Shown: piece by piece, positions 24,740 to 34,177 of the stretch
Position numbering within the stretch: the first letter of the stretch is position 1
Layout: every line of letters starts with the position of its first letter
Origin: Croceivirga sp.
GTDB taxonomy: Bacteria; Bacteroidota; Bacteroidia; Flavobacteriales; Flavobacteriaceae
NCBI GenBank assembly: GCA_028284665.1
Contig: JANQRG010000009.1
Span: forward strand, 1-55,320
Reading direction: 5' to 3'
Length of the DNA stretch: 55,320 bases
The notes under the pieces: model-generated
Seen by the model: only the letters and a program-made list of their open reading frames with translations
The model's database searches: none
What the model was told of the DNA's origin: nothing
Translations under genes and position numbers: made by a program

Positions 24740-26368
24740 TCAACCCATATTCATGGGTTTCGGAATAAGTGACTTCAAATCATTTAAACTATTGGCCTCT
24801 TCAATCTTTTTATCCTTTCGCCATCGTAGTATCCTGGGGAATCTGGTGGCCACCCCGCTTTTATGGCGTTTGGAAAGGGCGATCCCTTCAAACGCTATTT
24901 CAAAAACATGGTGGGGGGTAACACTACGGACGGGACCAAAGCGTTCCAGGGTATTCTTTTTGATCCAGCTGTCCACCTCCCGGAACTCTGCGTCCGTCAA
25001 TCCCGAATAGGCCTTGGCAAAAGTGACCAGTTCCCGGGAACCATCTTCTTTTTCTTGCCACAACCCAAAGGTATAATCCGTGAACAAATTACTACGCCTA
25101 CCATGGCCGCGCATGGCATAGGTGAGCACGGCATCAATCGTTAAGGGATCGATCTTCCATTTCCACCAGTCGCCTTTTTTACGGCCCACCTGGTAGGGTG
25201 ATTGGTTGCGCTTTAGCATCAATCCTTCACTGCGTTTTTCTCGGGACAGCTGGCGTTCCTGAGTCACTTCCTCCCAGCTAGTGCACTGATAACATTTGGA
25301 TAGGCGGAGTGTATCCCCGAGAGTTTTTGAAGCGGTATACACGCTATATAGCTCCTCCAGAGCCCCTCGACGCTCTATAAAAGCCTTCTCACGAATGTCC
25401 TGACCCTTCCATTCCAGAAGGTCATAGGCTTTTAAAATTACCGGTGTTTTTTCCAGTAAGGATTTTGATACTGTTTTCCTTCCGATTCGGGTTTGCAAGT
25501 CGTTAAAGGTGCCAATTTCCCCATTGGGAAAGGGTAGGATCTCGCCGTCTAAAACGGTGCCATTGGGAATGCACCCTACCAGTTGTTGAAATTCGGGGTA
25601 TTTGTCGGTCACCAATTCTTCTCCCCGGCTCCAAACAAATAGTTCGTTATTTCTGAAGATGAGCTGGGCACGAATCCCATCCCATTTGTGCTCGATAGAC
25701 CAATCCTGAATATTACCAAGTTCCTCAGGAGATCCCTCTAAGGCATAGGCCAAATAAAAAGGGTAGGGTTTTGATAAAAAATCGCTTTCTCTTTCCTCCA
25801 AAACCAGATCCTGAAAGGAAATGGTATTTGGATCCCAGTTTCCCATGAGTTTATAGGCTAAAATGTCCTCATCAATCCCTGTGGCCTGGGAAAGGGCCTT
25901 GGTCATCAATTTTTGACTAACCCCAATGCGAAAGCCCCCTGTAATCAATTTCGTGAAGACAAAACGCCCATAATAATCCAAGCGCTTCCAATTTTCAAAG
26001 AGGTATCCCTTTTTGGTATCTTCAGCCTCCGATTTCAGCCAAAGCATTTCTTCCAGAAACTGAGTTAGTGACTTATCTGTACTGTTTTCATCGGAAGGTA
26101 CTACTAAAGCGATGGTTTCTGCTAAATCCCCAACAATATGATAGCTTTCTTCAAAGAGCCAGAGCGGAATATTAGCCAGTTCTGCGGCCCACTCCCGGAG
26201 CAAGGTAGTGTTTACCGGACGTGGCGGACGGCGATGCGAGAGGATGGCTATAGTCCATACCTTGTCCGTATCCGGGGCTTTTAAAAAATAGTCGGCTAGC
26301 CCTCGTACTTTTACGTTGGTTTTGTTCGTACTGTCCAACGTTTTTATAAGTTGAGAAAACTGCTTCAT
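24740..26368 (-). CDS. Ligase-associated ATP-dependent DNA ligase
   Basis: This is a 542-residue ATP-dependent DNA ligase. The layout is an N-terminal DNA-binding domain (about 1-200), a nucleotidyltransferase core with the adenylation motif EHKWDGIRAQL (K-x-D-G, about 231-241), later motifs EGLMLK and KWK, and an OB fold. In this gene set the ligase seals nicks made or exposed by the helicase, PdeM and exonuclease. Its ATG overlaps the exonuclease stop by 4 bp (ATGA at 26365-26368), so the pair is translationally coupled. It is additional to the NAD-dependent LigA expected elsewhere. Confidence 0.93.
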   Translation of the reverse strand: MKQFSQLIKTLDSTNKTNVKVRGLADYFLKAPDTDKVWTIAILSHRRPPRPVNTTLLREWAAELANIPLWLFEESYHIVGDLAETIALVVPSDENSTDKSLTQFLEEMLWLKSEAEDTKKGYLFENWKRLDYYGRFVFTKLITGGFRIGVSQKLMTKALSQATGIDEDILAYKLMGNWDPNTISFQDLVLEERESDFLSKPYPFYLAYALEGSPEELGNIQDWSIEHKWDGIRAQLIFRNNELFVWSRGEELVTDKYPEFQQLVGCIPNGTVLDGEILPFPNGEIGTFNDLQTRIGRKTVSKSLLEKTPVILKAYDLLEWKGQDIREKAFIERRGALEELYSVYTASKTLGDTLRLSKCYQCTSWEEVTQERQLSREKRSEGLMLKRNQSPYQVGRKKGDWWKWKIDPLTIDAVLTYAMRGHGRRSNLFTDYTFGLWQEKEDGSRELVTFAKAYSGLTDAEFREVDSWIKKNTLERFGPVRSVTPHHVFEIAFEGIALSKRHKSGVATRFPRILRWRKDKKIEEANSLNDLKSLIPKPMNMG

Positions 26369-27390
26369 GCTGTCTCGACTTGATCCTGAGTAACATTCAC
26401 TTCTGCGGCCTCTCCTTCAAATTGCGTACTTTCAGTACGGGCATCGTATCCTTGTTCCCGAAGGTATTTGGAGAAGATCTCGGTGTAACCATGGGTGCAA
26501 ATCACTTTTTCTGCTCCGGTGGCTTTTATAGCGGATAACAAACCGGGCCAATCGCAATGATCACTTAATACAAAACCCTTATCTATGGCTCGCCTACGTC
26601 GGGCTCCGCGAAAGGCCATCCAGCCGCTTGCAGTCGCGGTGACATAAGGAACCAGTTTACGGATCCAGGTACTTCCATGTGCGGAGGGTGGCGCCAGCAC
26701 AAGGTTACCTTTTAGGGCTTCTTTTTTGGTATCCCCGGTGATCCGTTCTGTTGGCGGCAGGGTTATGATCGGCCGAAGTACTTCTGTCATGTTTTCAACG
26801 GCCCCGTGGGTATATATTTTTCCAATAGAAGTATCCAAATGCTTTAAGAGCCTTTGCGCTTTCCCCAGGGTGTAGCCAAAAAGAACGGAGGTTTGTCCAT
26901 TGGTCTTATTCGTAGCCCACCATTGGTTAATGTCGTCAACGACTTCACGTTGTGGACGCCATAGGAAAGCGGGTAAACCAAAAGTGCATTCTGTGATGAA
27001 GGTGTGACATTTAACAGGTTGGTAAGGGGTAGCCAAACCGTCATCCTCAATTTTATAATCCCCGGTAAAGACCCATACTTCGCCTTGATGTTCCACACGG
27101 ATTTGGGAGGAACCCACGATATGGCCTGCAGGGTGTAAGCTAAATTTCACATTATTGATCGTAAAGGGTTCTTCCCAGTTTTTACCTGAAACAACGATAT
27201 CACCTAATCGATGTTTTAGTATTGGGACATTGTTATGATGGGTAATATACTGTTGATGTCCCCATCTACTGTGATCGGAATGACCGTGGGATATAATGGC
27301 CTTGTCAACGGCCTTCCAGGGATCGAGATAAACCCCGGCAACTTCACAGTAAATGCCTTTATCGGTAAATCGTAACAGCGGACTTTTCAT
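26365..27390 (-). CDS. Ligase-associated DNA damage response exonuclease (metallo-beta-lactamase, beta-CASP)
   Basis: This is a 341-residue metallo-beta-lactamase-fold nuclease. The HGHSDH metal motif is at about 35-40, followed by further ligands (HPAGHIVGSSQI, FTGDYK) and a beta-CASP region, ending with LSDHCDWPGLL and CTHG. Related to mRNA 3'-end-processing factors, but in this gene cluster the family is described as a DNA exonuclease. It is the first gene of the ligase cluster; upstream is a divergent TerB-like gene across a 68-bp gap. The basal promoter on this strand is not clear. Confidence 0.92.
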   Translation of the reverse strand: MKSPLLRFTDKGIYCEVAGVYLDPWKAVDKAIISHGHSDHSRWGHQQYITHHNNVPILKHRLGDIVVSGKNWEEPFTINNVKFSLHPAGHIVGSSQIRVEHQGEVWVFTGDYKIEDDGLATPYQPVKCHTFITECTFGLPAFLWRPQREVVDDINQWWATNKTNGQTSVLFGYTLGKAQRLLKHLDTSIGKIYTHGAVENMTEVLRPIITLPPTERITGDTKKEALKGNLVLAPPSAHGSTWIRKLVPYVTATASGWMAFRGARRRRAIDKGFVLSDHCDWPGLLSAIKATGAEKVICTHGYTEIFSKYLREQGYDARTESTQFEGEAAEVNVTQDQVETA

Positions 27391-27431
27391 AGCCCGGTGA
27401 AATTACAAATTTCTTTTGGGGATAATTTCAA

Positions 27432-27460
27432 TTGGCTTTCTCCCATAAGAATTATATTTG
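27432..27460 (+). promoter_or_regulatory. Promoter of the TerB-like gene
   Basis: TTG (27432-27434), an 18-bp spacer and TATATTTG (27453-27460, perfect) precede the ATG at 27479. This rules out a TTG start at 27458, which lies inside the -7 box. Confidence 0.65.
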
Positions 27461-27478
27461 CCCAACAAAAATTTATTC

Positions 27479-27901
27479 ATGGCGATTATTGATCTATACG
27501 AGCACAGCGATGAAAGGCATAATCTCGCCCATTTTGCAACTTTGGCGAGCTTGGCGGCAGTTGATGGAGAAATCAACCCGAAAGAGAAAGCGGTGCTCGA
27601 CAAATTTGCCTTCAAGTTGAACATCTCTGAAGAAGAATATAAAGAGGTCATGAAGAAGGAGAACAGATATCCCATTCAGACCCCTCAAAGTGGAGAAAGA
27701 AGGTTAAAGCGATTGTTTGAGTTCTTTCAAATGGCCCTTGCTGATCAATCTTTTGATGCAGACCAGAAAAATCTTATTGAGCGCTATGCCGTCGGGCTAG
27801 GCTATGCTCCAAAAATGGCGGCAAATCTGGTGAATAAATCGTTGGACATCTTTCGCGGAAAGATTGCCTTTGAGGATTACCAGTATCTAATGGAACGTTA
27901 A
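27479..27901 (+). CDS. TerB-like helical protein
   Basis: This is a 140-residue, all-helical cytosolic protein with the TerB/DjlA-type signature: LAHFATLASLAAVDGEINPKEKAVLDKFA, with the conserved Asp-Gly of a presumed metal site at about 27-28. A second half carries the matching pattern FFQMALADQSFDADQKNLIERYA. TerB-like proteins are linked to tellurite resistance and membrane-stress systems, but single copies like this have no defined role. The start is fixed by the promoter described above. It ends 2 bp before the fbp stop, convergent. Confidence 0.75.
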   Translation: MAIIDLYEHSDERHNLAHFATLASLAAVDGEINPKEKAVLDKFAFKLNISEEEYKEVMKKENRYPIQTPQSGERRLKRLFEFFQMALADQSFDADQKNLIERYAVGLGYAPKMAANLVNKSLDIFRGKIAFEDYQYLMER

Positions 27902-27902
27902 C

Positions 27903-28910
27903 CTAATGATACTTTTCCAAAAACTCCTGAAGCTTTAAAACCATATTACGACTACCGCAAAAGAAAGGTACCCGCTGGTGCAATTCTGTAGGAACGATAT
28001 CCAAAATTCGGTTTTTCCCACCAATGGCTAACCCATTGGCTTGTTCGGCAAGAAATGCCATTGGGTTACATTCATACAGCAATCGAAGTTTCCCGCTTTC
28101 CGTAACACTACTTTTGGGATACATATAAATACCTCCTTTTATCATATTCCTGTGAAAGTCTGAAACCAAAGAGCCGATATAACGTGAAGTGTAAGGGCGG
28201 TCGCCCTCTTCCATTTGGCAATACTTAATATAGTCTTTTACGCCTTGTAAAAAGTGAATGTAATTCCCTTCATTTACGGAGTAGATCTTTCCGTTTTCCG
28301 GAAACATCATGTTAGGATGAGAGAGGTAAAAGGTGCCAATGGCGGGGTTTAAGGTAAACCCATTTACCCCATGCCCTGTGGTATATACCAGCATGGTGCT
28401 GGTACCGTAGACCACATACCCGGCAGCCACCTGATTCTTTCCGGGTTGTAAAAAATCATTCAAAGTAACCGGAGTGCCAACCGGTGTAATTCTACGGTAG
28501 ACAGAAAAAATAGTACCCACAGATACATTCACGTCAATGTTACTGGAACCATCCAAAGGGTCAATCAAGACTACATATTTGTTCTGATGATTTTCGTCCT
28601 GGCTGTTTATAGTAATGAAATCATCTTCTTCCTCCGAGGCAATACCACATACGATCTCCCGGTTTTTCAGGGTTTGAATGAATTTCTCGTTGGCCAGTAC
28701 ATCCAGCTTTTTTTGTTCTTCCCCTTGCACATTGGTCTCCCCAACATCTCCCAAAATATCCACCAGGCCGGCTTTGTTTACCTCGTGATTCACGACCTTA
28801 GCGGCGAGACGAATGGCGTTGATCAATTTGGATAGTTCTCCAGTGGAATACTGAAAATCTGCCTGATTTTCTATAATAAACTCGCCAAGCGTCTTGTTTT
28901 TCTTTTGCAT
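27903..28910 (-). CDS. fbp: Fructose-1,6-bisphosphatase class 1
   Basis: FBPase hydrolyses fructose 1,6-bisphosphate to fructose 6-phosphate, a control point of gluconeogenesis. The 335-residue protein has the class I metal-binding signature [17 protein letters not shown] (about 117-133), EEDDFI upstream (about 94-99) and the substrate region [21 protein letters not shown] near 270-290. Length fits. A promoter on the minus strand is likely at 28937-28965. The gene is divergent from the GNAT-lysC unit and converges with the TerB-like gene. Confidence 0.97.
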   Translation of the reverse strand: MQKKNKTLGEFIIENQADFQYSTGELSKLINAIRLAAKVVNHEVNKAGLVDILGDVGETNVQGEEQKKLDVLANEKFIQTLKNREIVCGIASEEEDDFITINSQDENHQNKYVVLIDPLDGSSNIDVNVSVGTIFSVYRRITPVGTPVTLNDFLQPGKNQVAAGYVVYGTSTMLVYTTGHGVNGFTLNPAIGTFYLSHPNMMFPENGKIYSVNEGNYIHFLQGVKDYIKYCQMEEGDRPYTSRYIGSLVSDFHRNMIKGGIYMYPKSSVTESGKLRLLYECNPMAFLAEQANGLAIGGKNRILDIVPTELHQRVPFFCGSRNMVLKLQEFLEKYH

Positions 28911-28936
28911 GATGGTTGGGATGTTGAATTCTTCTG

Positions 28937-28965
28937 CAAATTTCGGTGATTTTGTGATACGACAA
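28937..28965 (-). promoter_or_regulatory. Possible promoter of fbp
   Basis: On the minus strand, TTG (28963-28965), an 18-bp spacer and GAAATTTG (28937-28944, one mismatch to TAnnTTTG) lie 26 bp before the fbp start. Confidence 0.4.
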
Positions 28966-29023
28966 CGATTTCGAACACAGTTTGTTTTTTAGTATTGTAA
29001 CTAATTGTTTTATTTGTAACATC

Positions 29024-29503
29024 ATGGAGATAATTATCAGAGATGCACTTCAGGAAGATATGACTGCTGTGCACGGGCTTATCACAGAATTGGCGGTTTT
29101 TGAAAAAGAGCCCGAAGCCGTAGAAGTGAGCATCGAAGATTTGGAAAGGGACGGATTTGGAGAACAGCCGTTGTTTCACTGTTTTGTTGCTGAAGTAGAT
29201 AATCAAATAGCAGGTATTGCGTTAGTGTACCCAAGGTACTCTACATGGCGTGGTCCTGTGGTTCATCTGGAAGACCTCATTGTTACCCAAAGTATGAGAG
29301 GCAAAGGAGTAGGGGCCACCCTGTTAGAACGGGTTATGGAATACGGTCTGGAGCAAGGTGTTCGCAGGATCGGTTGGGAAGTGTTGGATTGGAACACACC
29401 TGCCATACGGTTCTATGAGAATTGCGGCGCAACGATAAGGAAGGATTGGAAGGTTGTGCAGATGGATGCGCAAGCCATGAAAAACTATTTAAAACGTAAA
29501 TGA
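29024..29503 (+). CDS. GNAT N-acetyltransferase, spermidine/thialysine acetyltransferase-like
   Basis: This 159-residue GNAT enzyme transfers an acetyl group from acetyl-CoA to an amine. The acetyl-CoA motif is LIVTQSMRGKGVGATLLERV (R-G-x-G-x-G type, about 87-106). The FHCFVAEVDNQIAGIALVYPRYSTWRGPVVHLEDL part and the FYENCGA end resemble the diamine (spermidine/thialysine) acetyltransferase group. The substrate is not proven. I start at MEIIIRDA (29024), the family-like start, rather than the longer frame from 28982. The ATGA overlap with lysC (29500-29503) shows tight coupling to aspartate-family amino acid synthesis. Confidence 0.85.
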   Translation: MEIIIRDALQEDMTAVHGLITELAVFEKEPEAVEVSIEDLERDGFGEQPLFHCFVAEVDNQIAGIALVYPRYSTWRGPVVHLEDLIVTQSMRGKGVGATLLERVMEYGLEQGVRRIGWEVLDWNTPAIRFYENCGATIRKDWKVVQMDAQAMKNYLKRK

Positions 29504-30750
29504 GGATATTCAAGTTTGGAGGAGCGTCGGTTAAGGATGCAGAAGGGGTGCGAAATGTGGTTAATGTACTTCAAAAAACGGGGTATGAGAATACGGTGGT
29601 TGTGGTTTCGGCCATGGGAAAGACCACCAATGCCATGGAGAAAGTGGTCAACGCTTATTTCCGGAATAAGGATCAAATGGATACTGCTATTCAGGAAGTG
29701 GTGGAGTATCACAAGGCGATACTACACGATCTTTTTGAACCCAAGAACCATGACATACATCATGTAGTCAATCGTTTGATTGAGGAATTCAAAGGATTTT
29801 TAATCTGGAATAAAAGCCCGAAATATGCTTTTGTCTATGACCAGGTAGTGGGCTATGGTGAGCTACTCTCCACAGCTATAGTAAGCCATTACCTGAATGA
29901 TTTTGGTTTAAATAACGAATGGATAGATGTTCGTAACATGGTCAAAACCAACAATAGCTACAGGGATGCCGAAGTCGATTGGGTGCAAACACAGCAGCGG
30001 GTTAGAAAGAAGATAGATCCCCAAAAACTGAACATTACACAGGGCTTTCTGGGAAGTGATGAAAACAATTTTACCACTACCTTAGGGAGAGAAGGATCAG
30101 ATTATACAGCAGCAATTTTGGGGTATTGTCTGGATGCGGAATCCGTAACGATTTGGAAAGACGTCCCAGGAGTACTCAATGCAGATCCAAGACATTTTAG
30201 TGAAACGCGTAAACTGGAACAAATCAATTATCGCGAAGCGATAGAGTTGGCATTTTACGGGGCATCTGTAATTCATCCCAAAACCTTACAGCCTTTACAG
30301 CAAAAAGAAATACAACTCTATGTTAAGTCTTTTCTGCATCCTGAGGACTCCGGTACTGTGGTGGGAAAAGGGGTAAAAATTGCCCCGGAAGTACCCTGCT
30401 TTATTGTGAAAAAGAACCAGGTGCTACTTAAACTTTCTTCTTTGGATTTTTCCTTCATTGTAGAGGATAGTATTAGCGCCATTTTTAAACTCTTTCACGA
30501 GCACAGGTTAAAAGTAGATTTGATACAGAATTCAGCGATTAGCTTTTCGGTATGTTTGGACAACAAGTTCAATGGTCTTAAAGGTTTATTACCTATTCTT
30601 AGCGAACGCTTTAAGGTAACCTGCCATGAGGAGGTTTCCCTTTTTACCATTCGACATTTTAACGAGGAGGCAGTAGCCTCTTTGCTGAATGGATATGATG
30701 TGTTGGTAGAACAGCGCGGAAAGGAAACGGTACAATTCGTGGTGAAATAG
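29500..30750 (+). CDS. lysC: Aspartate kinase
   Basis: Aspartate kinase phosphorylates aspartate, the first step to lysine, methionine and threonine. The 416-residue protein has the motif KFGGASV (residues 5-11), a Ser/Thr-Gly-rich core and GREGSDYTAAILGYCLDAESVTIWKDVPGVLNADP (about 198-232), which is typical. The C-terminal about 120 residues form the ACT regulatory region, ending QRGKETVQFVVK. No homoserine dehydrogenase domain is attached, so it is monofunctional. It overlaps the upstream acetyltransferase by 4 bp and is followed after 61 bp by the acyltransferase gene. Confidence 0.95.
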   Translation: MRIFKFGGASVKDAEGVRNVVNVLQKTGYENTVVVVSAMGKTTNAMEKVVNAYFRNKDQMDTAIQEVVEYHKAILHDLFEPKNHDIHHVVNRLIEEFKGFLIWNKSPKYAFVYDQVVGYGELLSTAIVSHYLNDFGLNNEWIDVRNMVKTNNSYRDAEVDWVQTQQRVRKKIDPQKLNITQGFLGSDENNFTTTLGREGSDYTAAILGYCLDAESVTIWKDVPGVLNADPRHFSETRKLEQINYREAIELAFYGASVIHPKTLQPLQQKEIQLYVKSFLHPEDSGTVVGKGVKIAPEVPCFIVKKNQVLLKLSSLDFSFIVEDSISAIFKLFHEHRLKVDLIQNSAISFSVCLDNKFNGLKGLLPILSERFKVTCHEEVSLFTIRHFNEEAVASLLNGYDVLVEQRGKETVQFVVK

Positions 30751-30811
30751 TTCGCTCCCGAATTTTTCAAAGCTGCTATTTTTCTATATTTACCTTTACT
30801 AAATCAATCAA

Positions 30812-32614
30812 ATGGGTCTGGTTTCTGCCAAAGAGGTGGCCAAGGTTATTCACCTGGATAAGTATGGCTTTGTCGGCACTTTTGTAGGTTGGTTATTGAT
30901 GCGGGTCACAAGGATCTCTACCATGAACCACTTTTACAATAAGCATAAGGAACTTAAGGGCCCTGACTTCTGTGATGCAATTTTAGAGCATTATGAAATT
31001 GATTTCGAATTGGTTGAAGAAGAATTGCAGCGGTTGCCCAAAGATGGTCCTTTTATTACCATTTCCAATCATCCGTTAGGTGGAATTGACGGGGTTCTTT
31101 TGTTAAAGCTAATGCTGGATAAGCGACCGGATTTCAAAATTGTCGCGAATTTTTTGTTGCACAGGATAGCCCCATTGAAACCCTATATCATGCCGGTAAA
31201 TCCGTTTGAAAACCATAAGGATGCCAAAAGCAGCATTACCGGATTTAAGAACGCTTTATTGCATTTAAAGGAGGGGAATTCCCTTGGGATTTTCCCGGCA
31301 GGGGAAGTATCTACCTATCGTGACGGCAAGCTTGTTGTGGATAAACCCTGGGAGGAAGCCGCCATTAAATTGATTCGAAAGGCGGAAGTGCCGGTAGTAC
31401 CCATTTATTTTCATGCGCGCAACAGCAGATTGTTTTACCGGCTATCCAATATCAATGATGTTTTCAGAACAGCCAAGTTGCCTTCAGAACTAACAACGCA
31501 GAGCAGGCGTCCTATCAAAGTACGGATCGGCCAACCTATTTCTGTGGCATCTCAAAAAGCTGAGGAGACTTTAGAAGGGTTTACGGAACTGCTACGGAAG
31601 AAGACGTATCTTCTGGCTAACGTCTTCGAAAAAGAAAGCTTGCTGGATAAAGTACCTACTTCGTTAAAGCTACCTAAGCCTCCCAAGAAGATTGCCTCAG
31701 CCGTCAGAACCGAAGTACTTCGGGGAGAAATTGAGAAACTTCGAGAGAAAGAATTACGGTTACTCCAAAGCAAAAACTACGAGGTCTTTTTAGCGCAGCA
31801 GAAAGATATGCCCTTCTTATTACAAGAAATTGGAAGGCAGAGGGAAATTACATTTCGCGAAATAGGAGAAGGGACGAACAATGCGGTAGATCTGGATCAT
31901 TTTGACTCGTACTACCACCATCTGTTCCTCTGGGATGACGAGGAGCAGCGAATTGTTGGGGCCTATCGAATGGGATTGGGGTCAGAAATTTTTAAAGAGT
32001 ACGGCATTGATGGTTTTTATTTACAAGACCTTTTTGGGTTTGAACCCGAGCTTTATCCCATGATGGAAAAATCCATTGAAATGGGTCGCGCTTATATCGT
32101 AAAGGAATATCAACAAAAACCAATGCCCCTCTTTTTGTTGTGGAAAGGCATTGTACATACCACGCTTCGATTTCCTGAGCATCGTTATCTTATTGGCGGG
32201 GTAAGCATCAGCAATCAATTCTCCAATTTTTCAAAATCGCTGATGATCGAATTCATGAAATCCCACTATTGGGATCCGTATGTGGCCCAGTATATACGAC
32301 CCAAAAAGGAATTCAAAGTAAAATTAAAAGATGCCGATAAAGAGTTTGTGTTTGACGAGACCAAATCAGATCTGAATAAGTTCGACAAGTTGATCGAGGA
32401 AGTAGAACCCGGAAGTTTACGGTTGCCGGTATTGATCAAAAAGTACATTAAGCAAAATGCTAAAGTGGTGGCGTTTAATGTAGACCCCCTTTTCAATAAT
32501 TCCGTTGATGGGTTAATGTACATCAAAATCTCGGACTTGCCGGAAAGTACGGTAAAACCCGTTATGGAGGAGTTTCAGGCCGAATTGGAACGAAAACATT
32601 CCGAGTTAAGATAG
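30812..32614 (+). CDS. Bifunctional acyltransferase, ornithine-lipid synthase (OlsF)-like
   Basis: This is a 600-residue fusion. The N-terminal half is a PlsC-type O-acyltransferase (ISNHPLGGIDGVLL near 84-97; FPAGEVSTYRDGK near 165-177, with the P-E-G-type substrate loop). The C-terminal half resembles the OlsB/haemolysin-type GNAT that acylates an amino acid with a 3-hydroxy fatty acid (HHLFLWDDEEQRIVGAYRMG, then RFPEHRYLIGGVSISNQFS). This order matches OlsF, which makes ornithine lipids; in flavobacteria glycine or serine lipids are possible alternatives. It is peripheral to the inner membrane. It follows lysC on the same strand and is probably a separate unit. Confidence 0.8.
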   Translation: MGLVSAKEVAKVIHLDKYGFVGTFVGWLLMRVTRISTMNHFYNKHKELKGPDFCDAILEHYEIDFELVEEELQRLPKDGPFITISNHPLGGIDGVLLLKLMLDKRPDFKIVANFLLHRIAPLKPYIMPVNPFENHKDAKSSITGFKNALLHLKEGNSLGIFPAGEVSTYRDGKLVVDKPWEEAAIKLIRKAEVPVVPIYFHARNSRLFYRLSNINDVFRTAKLPSELTTQSRRPIKVRIGQPISVASQKAEETLEGFTELLRKKTYLLANVFEKESLLDKVPTSLKLPKPPKKIASAVRTEVLRGEIEKLREKELRLLQSKNYEVFLAQQKDMPFLLQEIGRQREITFREIGEGTNNAVDLDHFDSYYHHLFLWDDEEQRIVGAYRMGLGSEIFKEYGIDGFYLQDLFGFEPELYPMMEKSIEMGRAYIVKEYQQKPMPLFLLWKGIVHTTLRFPEHRYLIGGVSISNQFSNFSKSLMIEFMKSHYWDPYVAQYIRPKKEFKVKLKDADKEFVFDETKSDLNKFDKLIEEVEPGSLRLPVLIKKYIKQNAKVVAFNVDPLFNNSVDGLMYIKISDLPESTVKPVMEEFQAELERKHSELR

Positions 32615-32672
32615 TAGGATATCACAGTTGTTTTAAGCAATAATTTAAGAGGGGTTTTTCTTAATTTTAACT

Positions 32673-33677
32673 ATGAGGCTATGTGGTTTCCTTTCTATTT
32701 TCTTTTCTCTTTTTTCCTTTTTACAAGCCCAGGATATTATAAGAGGATACGTTTATGAATGGACTACAAAGGTGCCGATAACAGGGGCATCTGTCTATTT
32801 GGATGGAACTACCATAGGTGCGGTTACCGATAGTACGGGTTATTTTAACCTTATCACACAATACCCTACAACTGCCCGACTGACGATTCGTTACCTTGGC
32901 TTTGAGACCCAGAGTAAGGCTTTAGATAATAAAAAGACCCTTTACAGAATTGGGTTGATGCCTAAAATTGAATTTTTAAATGAGGTAGTTATTGAAGATG
33001 ATCCCTATTCCAGAAGGCAAAAGTTGAAAGTATTTAAAGAAGAGTTTCTTGGGCTTACCACTGCCGGTTACCGTTGTACGATTATAAATGAAGAAGCGTT
33101 ACAATTGCGTTATGATATAAAGACCAAAAGCCTATACGCTGAAGCAAATGTTCCATTGATCATTAAAAATACATATTTAGGATACGAGCTGGTCTTCGAT
33201 TTAAAGAATTTCGAAGTTGTTTTTAAAACAAATGACTTATTAAAGAAAGGTAATATTGCCCGTACTCTATTCAGGGGAACAAGTTTTTTTAAGGATATCT
33301 CAAACAGGAATCCCAGGATTGAAAAGCGTAGGATAAAAAGTTATCTGGGATCCCCAATGCATTTTATGAGAGCCACTAAAAAAGGAAAATGGGATAAAAA
33401 CCGTTTTAATGTGAAATGGAAATCAGACAGGGCAAAATACTCAGACTATGTTAGCGACAGCTTGATTAATGGGTTTACAGCGTTTGCATTAAAGGGAAAA
33501 CTACAAATCAAATACTATGACCAGGTATCTTATATTTACATGCTAAAAGGGGAAGTATTTTATATCGATAACTATGGTAATTATTCTCCTGGGACTAATG
33601 TTGTATTCGAAGGAGCCATGTCGCAGTTACGTATTGGAGACCTCTTACCCTTGGACATTACTATAGAAAAGCACTAA
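32673..33677 (+). CDS. Secreted CarboxypepD_reg-like protein
   Basis: This is a 334-residue protein with a signal peptide (residues 1-19, ending LQAQ). It is followed by a beta-sandwich domain of the carboxypeptidase regulatory-like type: GYVYEWTTKVPITGASVYLDGTTIGAVTDSTGYFNL...LTIRYLGFETQ (about 25-90). The rest (about 110-334) is of unknown family, mixed strands and basic. Such domains are common as the N-terminal module of TonB-dependent receptors, but there is no barrel here, so it is a stand-alone periplasmic or surface protein. It may belong to the family that follows DUF-type adhesion proteins. No close partner is adjacent. Confidence 0.75.
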   Translation: MRLCGFLSIFFSLFSFLQAQDIIRGYVYEWTTKVPITGASVYLDGTTIGAVTDSTGYFNLITQYPTTARLTIRYLGFETQSKALDNKKTLYRIGLMPKIEFLNEVVIEDDPYSRRQKLKVFKEEFLGLTTAGYRCTIINEEALQLRYDIKTKSLYAEANVPLIIKNTYLGYELVFDLKNFEVVFKTNDLLKKGNIARTLFRGTSFFKDISNRNPRIEKRRIKSYLGSPMHFMRATKKGKWDKNRFNVKWKSDRAKYSDYVSDSLINGFTAFALKGKLQIKYYDQVSYIYMLKGEVFYIDNYGNYSPGTNVVFEGAMSQLRIGDLLPLDITIEKH

Positions 33678-33724
33678 AGTTGCTAAGAAGACTTTCCGAT
33701 CCTGCTAAGTAAGAAAAAAGGCGA

Positions 33725-34147
33725 TTAATTGACCAATTCTTCCTTTACAAAAGTTTCGCAAAATTCCTTTATTTCATCCCTAACGGTTAAAAACGCGTCG
33801 TGTTTTTCGGCATCGGTCCCTTCCACCTTGGAAGGGTCCATGAAATTGTGATGCAAGCGCTGTGCATGCTCTGCAGGGATAAAAGGACAATGTTCTTTGG
33901 CATGATCACAAACAGTGATAATGTAATCCCAGAGAATACCACCGTATTCATCTACATGGTTAGAGGTATGATGGGAAATGTCTATTCCATCTTCCTTCAT
34001 TATTGCTACTGCCCCAGGATTCAAGCCGTGGGTTTCAATACCTGCGCTGTAGATGTTTGCCAGGTCTTTCTGGTAGTATTCCATATAACCGTGCACCATT
34101 TGACTTCTACAGGAGTTGCCCGTACAGAGTACCAATACATTTTTCAT
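33725..34147 (-). CDS. arsC: Arsenate reductase, low-molecular-weight phosphatase type
   Basis: ArsC reduces arsenate to arsenite. The 140-residue protein has the P-loop LCTGNSCRSQMVHGYME (C-x5-R, residues 8-14) at the N terminus and the phosphatase fold. The later part has DYIITVCDHAKEHCPFIP (about 74-91), with the extra Cys residues used by the thioredoxin-coupled type. A tyrosine phosphatase function is possible, but the operon (arsR, DUF6428, GNAT) points to arsenic. It is the last gene of the minus-strand ars operon. No arsenite efflux gene (Acr3 or ArsB) follows within the window. Confidence 0.92.
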   Translation of the reverse strand: MKNVLVLCTGNSCRSQMVHGYMEYYQKDLANIYSAGIETHGLNPGAVAIMKEDGIDISHHTSNHVDEYGGILWDYIITVCDHAKEHCPFIPAEHAQRLHHNFMDPSKVEGTDAEKHDAFLTVRDEIKEFCETFVKEELVN

Positions 34148-34177
34148 AATCGTCTTTTATTAGGTTGTTACTAACCA

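Noticed and set aside
26365-27390. Annotation of the beta-CASP protein as an RNA-processing factor.
   Set aside because: Its 4-bp overlap with the DNA ligase and the neighbouring PdeM and helicase favour the ligase-associated DNA exonuclease.
27458-27478. TTG start for the TerB-like protein at 27458.
   Set aside because: The TTG forms the end of the TATATTTG -7 box; the ATG at 27479 is better.
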